From the NCBI RefSeq assembly GCF_026213295.1, contig NC_079415.1:25343612-25407611 (forward strand): a DNA stretch of 64,000 bases. Direction: 5' to 3'. Of this stretch, positions 43,911 to 54,747 are shown one piece after another; position 1 is the stretch's first letter; every line of letters begins with the position of its first letter. Origin of the DNA: Gadus chalcogrammus. Lineage: Eukaryota > Chordata > Actinopteri > Gadiformes > Gadidae. A program made the position numbers and the translations under genes. The notes beneath the pieces were generated by a model. That model worked only from the letters and a program-made list of their open reading frames with translations, was not told the DNA's origin and did not search any database.

Positions 43911-44211
43911 ATGTAAAACTAAAACTACCTAATGGTAGTGTACACCCAAGGGTATCTTACCTATTCACCTAAACCCCTATGGCATCTCAAAACAAAAGGC
44001 AAAGGCATGACACAGCCAACAAACAGGCAGACAATGGCTTGTTACAACGGAGACAAACAGGTGCAAGTTATCAAGGCCTGATGACACTGATTGGCCAACA
44101 GACAGCTCCCAGATTGGACAGGGGGTTGGACGATGGTGGAGGAACAGCCAATGGCGTGAGACCTACAGAGAACGATAGGGGAGACACAGGAAAACAACCA
44201 CACACGTAACA
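43911..44211. other. Unassigned spacer
   Basis: Mixed-composition DNA with an open frame at 43979-44209 (Gln/Arg-rich, no domain). No repeat match elsewhere in the window was noticed. It lies between a Harbinger and the truncated left arm of fold-back copy B. Confidence 0.3.
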
Positions 44212-44402
44212 TACAGTGATATATTTGTATACGTTAGGCTATATATTGAGATGGCAGTGTGCAAAATATCCGTCAATATTCGGGGATGTTCTCATCCCCA
44301 GATTGTTCTCGATATGCAGTAGCCAGTTAGGCCATAACATTACAATATTTCATGGATGCAAGCAAGCCAAGACAATCAATCTATATCTATAGCCTACATG
44401 AC

Positions 44403-44403
<1 letters not shown>

Positions 44404-44468
<65 letters not shown>
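44404..44468. repeat. (CA)n microsatellite in fold-back copy B
   Basis: CA tract passing into (ACAA)n at 44466-44480. Positional equivalent of the tracts in copy A. Confidence 0.97.
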
Positions 44469-44472
<4 letters not shown>

Positions 44473-44945
44473 AACAAACACACTTTAAACACACTGGTAA
44501 AGCAATAGGAGCCTGCATTGGCTAAAGTTGTTGGGATGCACGTTATTTTATAACAGGCAGGGGCAAAGTTGTGCATTACAATGCAAACACGACAATAATT
44601 GGCACCGTTCTTGCGCACTCAGAAGAACATGAACTGAATAAATGCCAGGTATATAGCATATCGGAGACGGGCACACAATCAGTGCATTTGCAAATGAGAG
44701 CCTGCAGTATGACCGATCTTGTGACATTATTTAACCATCCATCTACAGCTAATACGATCAGAAAGATACATCATTGATCATATAAGCCAACAACAAGCCC
44801 AACATCACCACGGCAGGTGCGCTCTCTCTCGCACATTCACACTATCACTCCAACTTCTCCTACTCCAAGGCAAGGCTGTTTCACTAAGACCACAAACAAC
44901 CACAACTAACCAGCCTCCACAACAATGCACAACAATCAGTTGTAA

Positions 44946-45436
44946 AACCTGACAAGTTGGTTCAACTTAAACTATTTGAGGAAACCGATTGCCTTGAACT
45001 ATTTAAGTTTACTAACTCAAATAAATTAAGTAGGTACCAGCAATTATTTTATGTAAGTAAAGATAACTCTTATATCTAGAGTTATTGTGACATGTGTATT
45101 ATGAGTTAGCATTACTAATTCCATTTACTGAAGTGAAATGTAAAGAATTAGCTTTTTACACTTAAATGCAGCAATTCATTCAACGTATATAACATGTGTT
45201 CATTAAATGTATGTGAATTAAGTAATACTAACTTAAATGCCTCTTGTATTGCTAAATATTTTTACTTAAGTATAATCAACTTTGTCTTCCAACTGATATA
45301 ACTTATTACATTCTAGTTGTGACAACTTAAAATTACATTTTATCTACTCAATTCATTTGAGGAAACCGATTGCCTTAAACCAATCAAGTTAAATGAACAC
45401 AATGAATTCACCAATCTCTGATCCAACTTAAATTAT
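44946..45436. repeat. AT-rich ACTTAA-type repeat element, left part
   Basis: TTGAGGAAACCGATTGCCTT occurs at 44977 and again at 45357, with many TTAAGT/ACTTAA pairs between. The unit TCAACTTAAA is present near both ends. It looks like a short non-coding MITE with repeated internal hairpins. It is interrupted by a solo LTR at 45437 and continues briefly after 45768. Confidence 0.65.
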
Positions 45437-45768
45437 TGTGGCGAGCAGCGCGGGAAGGACGAGACGGGAGCCCAGGTTTAAACGGCGGCGCAACTCTCGT
45501 GCCTCAGTACACCGCACGACCCCGAGAGCTGCCTTTATTCAAACACACACACACAACAGAAAACACGGCACAACTGACCAACACACACAACACCCTCACT
45601 AATGGTCCCGATCACACTACACATCACAATTAACACACAAACAATAAAGAACCCAAACCCGTTAACCCCACTTAACCTAATAACACAACAAGTTATACAA
45701 AGACAATAAAACCCCTTTTCCCCAAACATTATGAATACCCAGACTCACCGGGGGTAGGAGTCGCCACA
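45437..45768 (+). mobile_element. Solo LTR, TTAT duplication
   Basis: TGTGGCGAGCAGCGCGGG at 45437 and GGTAGGAGTCGCCACA ending 45768 give TGTGGCGA..TCGCCACA ends, flanked by TTAT (45433-45436, 45769-45772). AATAAA occurs at 45643 and 45706 on the plus strand. The 4-bp duplication points to a Gypsy-type parent. No internal region remains. Confidence 0.85.
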
Positions 45769-45789
45769 TTATTTATTAAGCTAAATGCT

Positions 45790-47590
45790 GAACATTCATA
45801 ACATTTCCATGTTCATTTCAAGTAGTCATTTAAACAGCTTTACTAATTATTATTATTTTTAAACATGCCATCTCTTTATGGCAATATAACACAAGAAACA
45901 CACTAAACTAAACACATAGTCCCTTGAAAGGAAGAATGTTAGGCAAAACAGCTTTATACTCAAGGCCGTCCCGTCCATCGAAACATGTTAACACGGCTCA
46001 ACAACAGTACAGCCAGCGGGACTCACTCGAGCAGACAATAAAACTTCCTGCACACTTGCTAAGTATCACTAATTAGAAAAAAATCACAAAGCTTCAGTCC
46101 CTCTGAACCTTGACCGAAAGGTTGTGATTTTTTGAATTTTTAAGAACTACTTATCAGGAACAATAAAAAAACAACGAAAATCTTGATAATTTACTCCAGC
46201 TCATTTCTCAATGCCTGCAACTTAGGTTTGAGCCGCTTTCTACGACGTCTTTCTGTTGGTGTCGGGTCAGCCATCTCTTCTTCGTTCGTTACCAGACTCC
46301 GGTTGCATTGTGGGATAGCGTAGTGAACTCCGTGGTTTACTTTGGCGGTAGCGCGGTAGCACCATAGACATCTTATAGTTATGCTGCTATCCATTTGGAT
46401 GTACGAAGTGGTAAAGTCGCCAATCTCCCAGCTTTCTTGCGGCATTTCACTGAGGCACGCCCCCTTTCGGTCGTAGTATCTCGTCGCTTTCAAAGTAGAG
46501 CGAGCAGATCTGTACAACTAGCAAACAAGATGGCTGCGCCCATAGTCAATGGGGATTGAGCTGTATTTTCTTTGTATTTGTACCACGTTGGGGGTTGTAA
46601 TGTTGATTTTAAATCCTCTTACACATTTGATTTCATTGCTGCTTTAATCTGGTCACCAATTTATGGTCTTGCTTTGCGTGAAATTCAATGTAAAGTTGTG
46701 TTTTCAAGCTGGTTTGCCAAAGAGGCTATGTTGCTAATGATGACTAGCCCGCTACTACCCCTCGTGGCTCGACGGAAACACGACAGCACTTGTTGAAATA
46801 AAAATTGGCGAAAATGGCAAAATATTATTGCAATGTAAAAGGCTTGCAATGTTAATGTTTCTGTAAAGGCTGGCCACCATTATACACTGGATTATTTCTT
46901 TTTTCCAAAATAGTTTTCTCAAACTCGTCGGACACAAATAGCAAACTGGAAGGCTGGAGCAAGGGAAATACGTCACGTTCTCGCTGAAGCTGATCGTTCG
47001 TACCAGCCGCCTACCATCAAAATGGATAGCAGCGGAGCATTGGCTGCTGGGACGCGAGAAATACGGCCGCCATCTTGGAGTGGTCAACCGGGAGCAGCAA
47101 CAGCAGCAGAAACAGGATGCCGGGCTGTTGTTCAGCGTATTCCTGCTCAAATCGGCGGACCATCCACAATAGGAATCGGGGGATTACTTTTCACAAGCAA
47201 GATTTAACATTACCGTACTATTGGTATAATTGGTATTGAATAATAAAACACGCCAAACCATGTGGCCTTTGTCATATACACGTATGACAAAAAACCGCAT
47301 GAAAATCAGTGGTATTCAGTGAGGTATGATTAATTAAATGCGCTGACAGTTCATTGCTCCAGCCAAACGGATTACACTGAGTGGAGCGGATGACCACTCC
47401 AAGATGGCGGCCCCGCGTCTCGTCAGCGCCAGCAGGCGGTAGTATTCGATGCTCCGTCTATCATATAAGATGTCTATGGGTAGCACTATAAGATGTCTAT
47501 GGGTAGCACGCATTCGGAAACGTCTTCCGTACTACACAATGCGTACTGAGCATTCCGACGCGCTATATTTTTTGGCGTACTGCAAAATGC
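45790..47590. other. Unassigned centre of copy B with an inverted ATAAGATGTCTATGG motif
   Basis: The motif GTAGCACCATAGACATCTTATAG (46365-46387) occurs inverted and doubled at 47469-47508, so 46365-47508 may be one short inverted-repeat element. Promoter-like AAGATGGC motifs lie at 46530 and 47401. A minus-strand frame (46191-46517) ends MADPTPTERRRRKRLKPKLQ, which is basic; I do not recognise it. No other supported gene. Confidence 0.35.
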
Positions 47591-47601
47591 ATACTATATA
47601 G

Positions 47602-49332
47602 CAGACATGGGGGACTCGAGTCACATGACTTGACTCGAGTCAGACTCGAGTCGCAAATTTGAGGACTTGAGACTTGCTTGACTTGATAAAAGACTCGACT
47701 TGACTTTGACTTGGTCTTCATGACTTGAGACTTGACTTAGACTTGACACAGATGACTCGAAATGACTTTTCTAAAGTTAGATTATAGGTTGGATATGTGA
47801 TTTGCGATACGCCAGCAGATTTTGAAAAGACGCAACTCAAATGGTCCTACCCCCTCTCCTTCAACGCTGACTCTGACTCCACCCATTCCAAGTACATGGA
47901 CGCGCAATCACACAAGAGCGCGAACACAGATGCGCGAGAGTGGGCCAGGGCAGGCTAGCTAGGTTGGAATTTAGGGTTGTATTCTAGCGCTAGGTCCAAA
48001 TGTGGATTAGCTAGTAAACTAACTCCAGTAGCTACCGCAGGATAACAACAAACAGAAGCTTTCTCTCGGTCACGAGCTTTGAGTACGTGCACGTGCACGA
48101 AGAGGTCACGCGCGGGGGGAGGGGGAGTGCAGTACGACCGTTTAATTGACGTACTTGTTTAATTTTCATGTCAGTAGGCTACTTCTAACTCAGTGGTTTT
48201 AAGTGTCTTTTTGTTCAAGGTGGAGGTATGAGTTATAGCAGTCCCTGCATCAAGTGCACCTGTTGAACGTGTGTTCAGCCATGGTGGGGTGATAATGTGA
48301 CCGCATCATTCAGAACTCAGTAGTCTTTTTTCCATCAGATTTTCAAGCGAATTAACTCTTAAAGCGAATTAATTTGTAGCGACATAAGAAGCGCCTAAAC
48401 GGTTTTCCATCGACAGAATGATTAAGGCGAATTAAAATTGTGTCACAATGCCCCGTGTTGAAGCGCATTTTTCTGACCCGCTAGATGATTTTCCATCAAC
48501 AATGCGCATGCGCGACATTCTATATCGCTTCAGCCGTTTTCCATTACTTTTATGTCGCTAGAACTTTCCCAAAACCACCTCTGCAGAGCGAATTAACTTA
48601 GTGCGACAAAATCGGCGTTAGAGCGATATAACCCTTTTTCCATCACATATGTCGCACTAACTTTTGATGCGCATCATTTTAAAGCGCTCTATCTTTTTGA
48701 TGGAAAAAGGACTAGTGACAAAGTACTGTCAAATTATTTTTTTTGCAAATGCAATGCATTGTAAGTCGATGTATGTTGCGAGGCAGCAAGATTGCTACCA
48801 GCTTTCAGGCTTGTGTATTACTATTTCCCCTTCCTACAGTATGTGTATGTGATATTACTTTTGAAATATTCTTTTTTTTCATGTCTGATGCCATGTGTTG
48901 CAAATAATATTCTACAACATGTAGGGAGATTGAGTGATTGACTTGAACTGTTGTCGTATACAGCTACCTAGAGGTTCTATTTGATTCTGTTCATAGGTTG
49001 GAGGTAATGATCATAAAAAACATTTTCAAACTATGCAGATAATGGTTTTGGAATGTTTTGAATAGTTTGAGGTATTGTTATTGTTAAGACATTGTTATTG
49101 TTAATGTTGAAATAAAATGAACCACTCTCTTTACCGATTTTTAAATGTGGAAACTGGGTTAGATCATCAGATTTTTGTATGACTTGACTTGTGACTTGCT
49201 TGACCTGAGCAATGACTTGACTTGTGACTTGCTTGATTCTCACCACAGTGACTTGGGACTTGCTTGAGACTTGAAGGTTATGACTTGAGACTTGCTTGTG
49301 ACTTGCGCATGAATGACTTACCCCCACCTCTG
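47602..49332. mobile_element. hAT element, second copy, 8-bp duplication CTATATAG
   Basis: CAGACATGGGGGACTCGAG at 47602 and CTTACCCCCACCTCTG ending 49332, with CTATATAG repeated exactly on both sides (47594-47601, 49333-49340). Internal deletion derivative of the family at 9281-26402, still with the nested TTAA-type MITE piece (47780-48200) and a remnant of the transposase C-terminus (PASSAPVERVFSHGG, about 48240-48290). It has its own extra insertion at 48322-48713. Confidence 0.94.
48322..48713. mobile_element. 392-bp MITE, AGT duplication
   Basis: AGTCTTTTTTCCATCA at the left and TGATGGAAAAAGGACT at the right are inverted ends; AGT lies on both sides. The homologous hAT at 25772 has no insertion here, which proves the boundaries. 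Inside, GCGAATTAA occurs four times and GTCGC / GCGAC many times, plus TTTTCCAT motifs. No coding capacity. The superfamily is unknown. Confidence 0.88.
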
Positions 49333-50049
49333 CTATATAGTAGTCAAGTATGAGTATTCGGATTCAGCCGTTTTTGCGAAAAGCCTATGTCCTAGAATAA
49401 TTAATTTGTATTCCGTTTTAGGCCATCTCACTAAAGGTCACTTAATAGCCTATTTAAGCTCACCAAGTCCAGTATTCAGAATTCAACGCATTTATTCACA
49501 AATACGTTCTATTTTTTTGACAAGCGGAGCCGCAGTCCTGTGCAAGTATGCAAATTAGCCATGTGCGCCAAACAGAAGATAGACGCAATGTATAGAACTG
49601 ATTGTTGTGGATATGTAGGCTGGTTAGTTGTGGTTGTTTCTGGTCTTAGTGAAACAGCCTTGCCTTGGAGTTGGAGAAGTTGGAGTGATTGTGTGAATGT
49701 GCGAGAGAGAGCGCACCTGCCGTGGTGATGTTGGGCTTGTTGTGGGCTTATATGTGATCAATGATGTATCTGTCTGATCGTATTAGCTGTAGATGGATGG
49801 ATAAATAATGTCACAAGATCGGTCATACTGCAGGCTCTCATTTGCAAATGCACTGATTGTGTGCCCGTCTCCCATATGCTATATACCGCATTTATTCAGT
49901 TCATGTTCTTCTGAGTGCGCAAGAACGGTGCCAATTATTGTCGTGTTTGCATTGTAATGCACAACTTTGCCCCTGCCTGTTATAAAATAACGTGCATCCC
50001 AACAACTTTAGGCAATGCAGGCTCCTATTGCTTTACCAGTGTGTTTAAA

Positions 50050-50100
50050 GTGTGTGCGTGTGTGTGTGTGTGCGTGTGCGTGCGTGTGTGTGTGTGTGTG
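50050..50100. repeat. Imperfect (GT)n in fold-back copy B right arm
   Basis: GT dinucleotides broken by several GC units (TGTGCGTGTGCGTGCGTGTG). Positional equivalent of the pure tracts in the other three arms. Confidence 0.95.
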
Positions 50101-50612
50101 TTGTCATGTAGGCTATAGATATAGATTGATTGTCTTGGCTTGCTTGCATCCATGAAATATTGTAATGTTATGGCCTAGCTGGCTACTGCATCGAGAACAA
50201 TCTGGGGATGAGGGCATCCCCGAATATTAACGGGTATTTCGCACACTGCCATCTCAATATATAGCCTAACATATACAAATATATCACTGTACACAAATAT
50301 ATTTTCCACTAGCTAGTGGTGGTCATTACATTGTAGTGAAACTAGTAAAGACAACACAGCTTATGTTACGGTGAAACATGGAGGCACTGCAGCTCTAGTC
50401 TCGACAATGCGTTACTTTAGTCTGGTATGTTAGACAGCCTTCAAACTTAGTGGTCAAGCAAAGAAGAGGGAGGGGCTCGTTCTGCATACCTAATAGCCGG
50501 AGTGAATAAAGGCATCCACACACCGGCGCCGCAGCGCAGCATCGCGTATTTTACGCGCGTCAAAAGCACGCCCCTAGCACCAACAGGAGGCGGCGCGACG
50601 GCCGCGCTGCAG

Positions 50613-50619
50613 TATAAAA
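50613..50619 (+). promoter_or_regulatory. TATA box of the Harbinger gene
   Basis: TATAAAA lies 47 bp before the ATG of the mini-exon, leaving room for a start site about 25-30 bp downstream and a very short leader. This is positional inference. Confidence 0.5.
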
Positions 50620-50665
50620 TCAGGAAGTCACCTGTCAATCAACCGCAGCAAAGACACGAAACGCA

Positions 50666-50669
50666 ATGG
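50666..50669 (+). pseudogene. Harbinger transposase exon 1 (coding part ATGG)
   Basis: ATGG followed by a consensus GTGAGT donor at 50670. Only four coding bases precede the intron. Joined to the exon at 54357 they give Met-Glu-Gln, in frame with the HARBI1-like N-terminus. The intron would be 3.7 kb with the hAT and about 470 bp without it. Confidence 0.6.
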
Positions 50670-51170
50670 GTGAGTAGCCTATTGTAGCCTAGTTTATTTA
50701 TTTTCCATTTTTTTGGCTGAATAATTGGAAAAATGTAGGCTAATCTGCGCAGTGAAAGTATGTTTTCAGGCATCAGATCAACTTAGTTTGTAGGGCACTT
50801 TATCGTTTTATTTACTGTCATTTCTTATTTATTTTATATTTTGCAATTATTCATCTACTGCAGGGGTGGCCAACCTGCGGCTCGCGAGCCGCATGCGGCT
50901 CTTTGCCTCGTTTCGTGCGGCTCTTCAGTTCACATCAAATTTTGTGTTAAATATATATATATATATATTTTTTTTTTTTTTATTGTTTTTTTGTATGTGT
51001 GTGCATGTTCGCAAACGTTTTAATTGATGACGCAAAATAACGTTCACAAACGACGCGATCGTTTGTTGCCTGGCAACGGGCGATCGCGTCGAATCACGTA
51101 GGAAGGTTCTTGAACATTCGCAAACTTTCATGCTCGTTCATTGCACTCCTTCATTGAGCGTGACAAGACA

Positions 51171-51475
51171 GGTTTTTGAAACGTGCTTTAAACACTCAGT
51201 TTACTAGCTAAATTCTATTAAACAATTCAATACAATACAAATATAAAGTAAAAACAAGTGTTATCTAGCGATCCGTTATCTGTATTATGTTATTTGGTGT
51301 TCGGCAACATAAGCGCAAATGGTTTTTGAAACGTGCTTTAAACACTCAGTTTACTAGCTAAATTAGATTAAACAATTCAATACAATACAAATATAAAGTA
51401 ATAACAAGTGTTATCTAGCGATCCGTTATCTGTATTATGTTATTTCGTCTTTGGAAACATGAGCCGAATGTTTTT
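51171..51475. repeat. 150-bp tandem repeat upstream of the hAT transposase
   Basis: Copies start GGTTTTTGAAACGTGCTTTA at 51171 and 51321, with the beginning of a third (TTTTTTGAAACCTGC) at 51470. The copies differ at only a few positions. The location just 5' of the ORF suggests a duplicated promoter or leader. Confidence 0.93.
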
Positions 51476-51636
51476 TGAAACCTGCCCGGCAACGGACAAC
51501 CCAATCAAATCAGTTGTCAAGTTGTCAACAACTGATGACGTAGGCCGGTACAATTTTCGCCCCCGGTACAATTTGAACGTGACAGATGTCCTTCCCATGA
51601 GTAAACAATTTGTGTCAAGTAGGCTACGCTCCAAAA

Positions 51637-53489
51637 ATGGCAGGTAAAAAATGCACAGCAAAAAGAAAATATGAAGAGGAACACAGGACGTTTTTGACAG
51701 AGTGGGAGAGTTTATATTTTTTTGTTGAACGTAATGGGAAGCCATTCTGCCTTATATGCCAGGTGTCATTAGCGCAATTCAAGGCTTCAAATCTTCAGCG
51801 CCACTTCAGCTCACTCCATGCTAACTTCGACCAGGAATTTCGGAAAGGGACTGAACTTCGCAAGCACAAGTTAATTGCTTTGAAAAGACAGGCAGAAAAG
51901 CAGACACAGATGTTCCAAAAATCTACGACGCACTCAGAGACCCTAACGCTGGCATCTTATCAACTGGCTTGGAACATTGCACGAGCTAAAAAGCCATACA
52001 ATGAAGGGGAGTTTGTAAAAAAATGCCTCAGTGACGTTGTTAAAATCTTGTCTCCTGAAAACGACAAACTAAAACGAATGGTGTCAGACGTCCAACTGTC
52101 CCGCCACACTGTTGAACGCAGAATATCGGACATTAACACGGCTATTGAATCGCAGTTGCACTCCGATCTTCAAGAATGCGAATATTTTAGTGTCGCATTG
52201 GACGAGTCTTGCGACATTCAGGACAAGCCACAGTTGGCAATATTTGCACGGTCGGTATCAAGTGAGTGTCATATCAGAGAAGAACTCCTTGACATTGTGC
52301 CATTAAAGGGCCGAACCCGTGGAATAGATGTAAAAGAAGCGATGATGGCTGCATTGCGAAAGCAAGTCTCCCGATACCAAAACTGACTGCACTGGCCACG
52401 GATGGAGCACCTGCCATGATCGGCTCTTTGAAAGGGCTTGTGGGGCTGTGCAGAGCTGACGACACATTTCCAGAGTTTTGGAATTTCCATTGTATAATCC
52501 ACAGGGAGCAACTCGTCTCTAAATCACTGAATTTAGACAACGTCATGAAGCCCGTGATGGAAATCGTCAACTACATCCGCACACATGCGCTTAACCACAG
52601 GCAATTCAAGAATCTCATCGCTGAGCTGGACCAAAGGCTTCCAGGTGACCTGCCGCTGCACTGCACTGTGAGGTGGCTGTCAAAAGGCAAGGTACTTTCT
52701 CGCTTCTTTGAGCTTTTGGATGCCGTGAAACTGTTCATGGAAGAGAAGGACAAGGACTATCCCGAGCTCTCTGACCCCAAGTGGATTATGGATCTGGCCT
52801 TTTTGGTCGACATGCTGTGTCACTTGGACAGACTGAACCTGACCCTGCAGGGTAAGTTACACATGCTGCCTGACCTGGTGCAAAGTGTGTTTGCATTTGT
52901 CAACAAACTGAAGCTGTTCAAGACGCATATTCAAAGGGGAGATTTAGCGCATTTTCCCGCTCTGCTAAAATCCAACGGGCAAGACACCTGCTGCGCCGCC
53001 CTGAAAGAGCAAAAAGCCAGATATGCAACGCTGGTTGAAAACCTGCGCGAGGGCTTTGTGACCCGGTTCTGTGATCTACAACTGAAAAGGCCACAGATTA
53101 CGTTCCTCGTCGACCCGTTCAATGCGGAGACAGACGGTTTGAAAGCCCCACTAGTCACAGATGAGGCTGCGGCCGAGTTGGAGATGATCGATCTTTGTGA
53201 GGAGGACCAACTTAAACCTGCTTTAAGGGAAGGGACCATTGAGTTCTGGAAAAGTGTGCCAATGGAAAAATATCCCAATGTCAAACGGGCTGCGCTCAAG
53301 ATAATGTCAATGTTTGGGTCAACATACGTCTGCGAGTCTGTGTTCTCTACCCTTAAACACGTGAAATCAAAGCATCGCTCTGTTCTGACTGACACACATG
53401 TGAGAGAATTGCTTCGAGTGGCAACAACGGAATACAAGCCAGATTTCAAGAGAATTGTTCAAGGCAAGCAATGCCAGAAGTCCCACTAA
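51637..53489 (+). pseudogene. BED zinc-finger hAT transposase, one frameshift
   Basis: ATG at 51637 chosen because MAGKKCTAKRKYEEE gives a basic start just before the finger. BED-type finger: C38, C41, H56, H61 (FCLICQ..HFSSLH). Core: FSVALDESCD (Asp 189, RNase H-like fold), a 1-nt deletion near 52365, then ALATDGAPAMIG (second Asp), NFHCIIHREQL, TVRWLSKGKVLSRFF, and the C-terminal STYVCESVFSTLKHVKSKHR, which holds the catalytic Glu and dimerisation helix, ending at 53489. About 615 residues across both frames, full length for the family (GTF2IRD2/ZBED5-like transposases). Only the frameshift separates it from an open gene. Confidence 0.93.
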
Positions 53490-53760
53490 GCAACATGCAA
53501 AGTAAGAGAAAAACGCTATTGTAAATTGTTATATTTTTGTTTGTGGAATTGGTTGAACTGAGAGTTTGTGTGAGGCAGTGCACACAATGTTCATTGTTAA
53601 ACATTGTTTAAAATTGTTCAAGGCAAGGAATGCCAGAAGTCCCACTAAGTAACATGTATAAGAGAAAAACGCTATTTTAAATGTTTATATTTTTGTTTGT
53701 GGACTTGGTTGAACTGAGAGTTTGTGTGTGAGGCAGTGCACACAATGTTCATTGTTGAAA
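53454..53760. repeat. Duplicated 3' end of the hAT transposase
   Basis: ATTGTTCAAGGCAAGCAATG..CCCACTAAG, containing the last codons and stop, recurs at about 53618 (GGAATGCC variant) with the 3' flank GAGAGTTTGTGTG..CACACAATGTTCATTG. The two units are about 164 and 140 bp. The second carries no open gene. Confidence 0.9.
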
Positions 53761-53853
53761 ATGACTGGCCTGTGCTCTTTGTACTGTAGGAGTCCATTTC
53801 TGTCATTATGTTGGTTGTGTGACATTTACAGTAAATCTGGCTGAGCAGAGATC

Positions 53854-53872
53854 TGTGTCTGTGTCTGTGTCT

Positions 53873-53966
<94 letters not shown>
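53854..53966. repeat. Compound (TGTGTC)n(GT)n microsatellite
   Basis: Four TGTGTC units followed by about 86 bp of pure GT, between the hAT gene and its right end. Confidence 0.98.
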
Positions 53967-53969
<3 letters not shown>

Positions 53970-54083
53970 GAAGGGATGGGGGGATGTTCATGTGTACCCG
54001 TGTGTATGATGTGGCTCTTTGCAGTAACACAATAAAAAATGTGGCTCTTAGTCTCTGACTGGTTGGCCACCCCTGATCTACTG

Positions 54084-54356
54084 CATCAACAATCTCAATA
54101 ACTGCAGGACCTTCTATTAAGCCTTTTTAGTATATAGTGCAGTCACCTTTTAAGGCCAATTGTTATTGTGTGTATTTATTGTATTGAGCTCCTGGATGGC
54201 TTTATTGATCTCCATTGGGACCAATACAGTATCTATCTATCTATCCATCTATCTATCCTTAACATAGCCACACATTTACATGTATGCAGCCAGTAGTTAT
54301 CCATTTTAATTGAGCAAGCTCTTTTACATTTTATTGAGTTTTTTTTATTTCAACAG
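54084..54356. other. Harbinger intron 1, right part
   Basis: Non-coding DNA between the hAT and exon 2. It includes a short (CTAT)n run at 54231-54252 and the acceptor pyrimidine stretch. Nothing else supported. Confidence 0.5.
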
Positions 54357-54542
54357 AACAAATAACTGTTGCCAGACAGAGGGGGGCTGCCCTTCTTCTC
54401 CTGCAAGGAGCAAGGAGAAGACGAAGGGTTTGGGTGCACCCCATCAATGAACGGAGACAAGAACAGGGGGTATGCCACAATCTGGTCCAGGAGCTCCGTG
54501 CAGATCCTGAGAGGCACGCCAATATTTCAATTCGCTACTAAG
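54357..54542 (+). pseudogene. Harbinger transposase exon 2 (HARBI1-like N-terminus)
   Basis: Follows a pyrimidine tract and AACAG acceptor. In frame with exon 1 it reads EQITVARQRGAALLLLQGAR, RRRRRVWVHPINERRQEQGV and CHNLVQELRADPERHANIS, then a stop. WVHPI followed by NLVQELR..DPERH is typical of fish HARBI1-like N-termini, where an Asp/Glu-rich helix region and FRMS segment normally follow. The frame ends early (TAA after IRY), so the gene is truncated here. Confidence 0.75.
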
Positions 54543-54747
54543 TGTGCAATGGCAGAACCATATGGTCAGCCTATATGATGACCTATAATCTAGTTATTAT
54601 CCCTCTCTGGTATACTCTTTTGCATATATATACTATTTTTTTATCCCTCGGGATAAATACAGTGATGTTATTGCTGTGCTGGATTCAGTAGCCAGTGTAT
54701 TTTATTTGAGTGCTCGAGACACTTAATGTTATTTTTCCCTAAATCCA

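Larger units (their letters stand above)
44212..50505. mobile_element. Fold-back element, copy B, outer ends missing
   Basis: Left arm 44212-about 44945 and right arm about 49390-50505 are inverted and match copy A's arms. The left arm starts abruptly at ACAGTGATATATTTGTATAC, and the right arm stops at CTAATAGCCGGAGTGAATAA, so neither has the CCGTACGG array. Both arms share an 80-bp segment (GAACTGAATAAATGCC..TGAGAGCCTGCAG) that both arms of copy A lack. The centre holds a solo LTR, an ACTTAA-rich repeat, unassigned DNA and a hAT. Confidence 0.82.
50861..54075 (+). mobile_element. hAT transposon with BED-type transposase, 8-bp duplication ATCTACTG
   Basis: CAGGGGTGGCCAACC at 50861 and GGTTGGCCACCCCTG ending 54075 are perfect 15-bp inverted ends. 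ATCTACTG flanks both (50853-50860, 54076-54083). Subterminal GCGGCTCGCGAGCCGC and GTGGCTCTT motifs are present at the ends. It encodes one transposase with a single frameshift. It also contains a 150-bp tandem repeat before the gene and a duplicated gene end after it. Inserted in intron 1 of a Harbinger gene, same orientation. Confidence 0.95.
50506..54600 (+). mobile_element. Harbinger-type element with spliced HARBI1-like gene, 3' part missing
   Basis: Starts near GGCATCCACACACCGGCGCC (50512), followed by CGC-rich subterminal DNA, a TATAAAA box at 50613-50619 and a spliced coding start. A hAT (50861-54075) fills intron 1. Exon 2 ends in a stop at about 54540 and the catalytic exons are not seen, so the right end cannot be placed. 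Element identity rests on the encoded N-terminus. Confidence 0.65.

Noticed and set aside
46814..46960. Possible THAP start MAKYYCNVKG
   Set aside because: A stop follows after 13 codons and the next Cys/His and FP positions do not fall in one frame; weaker than the exon at 61433.
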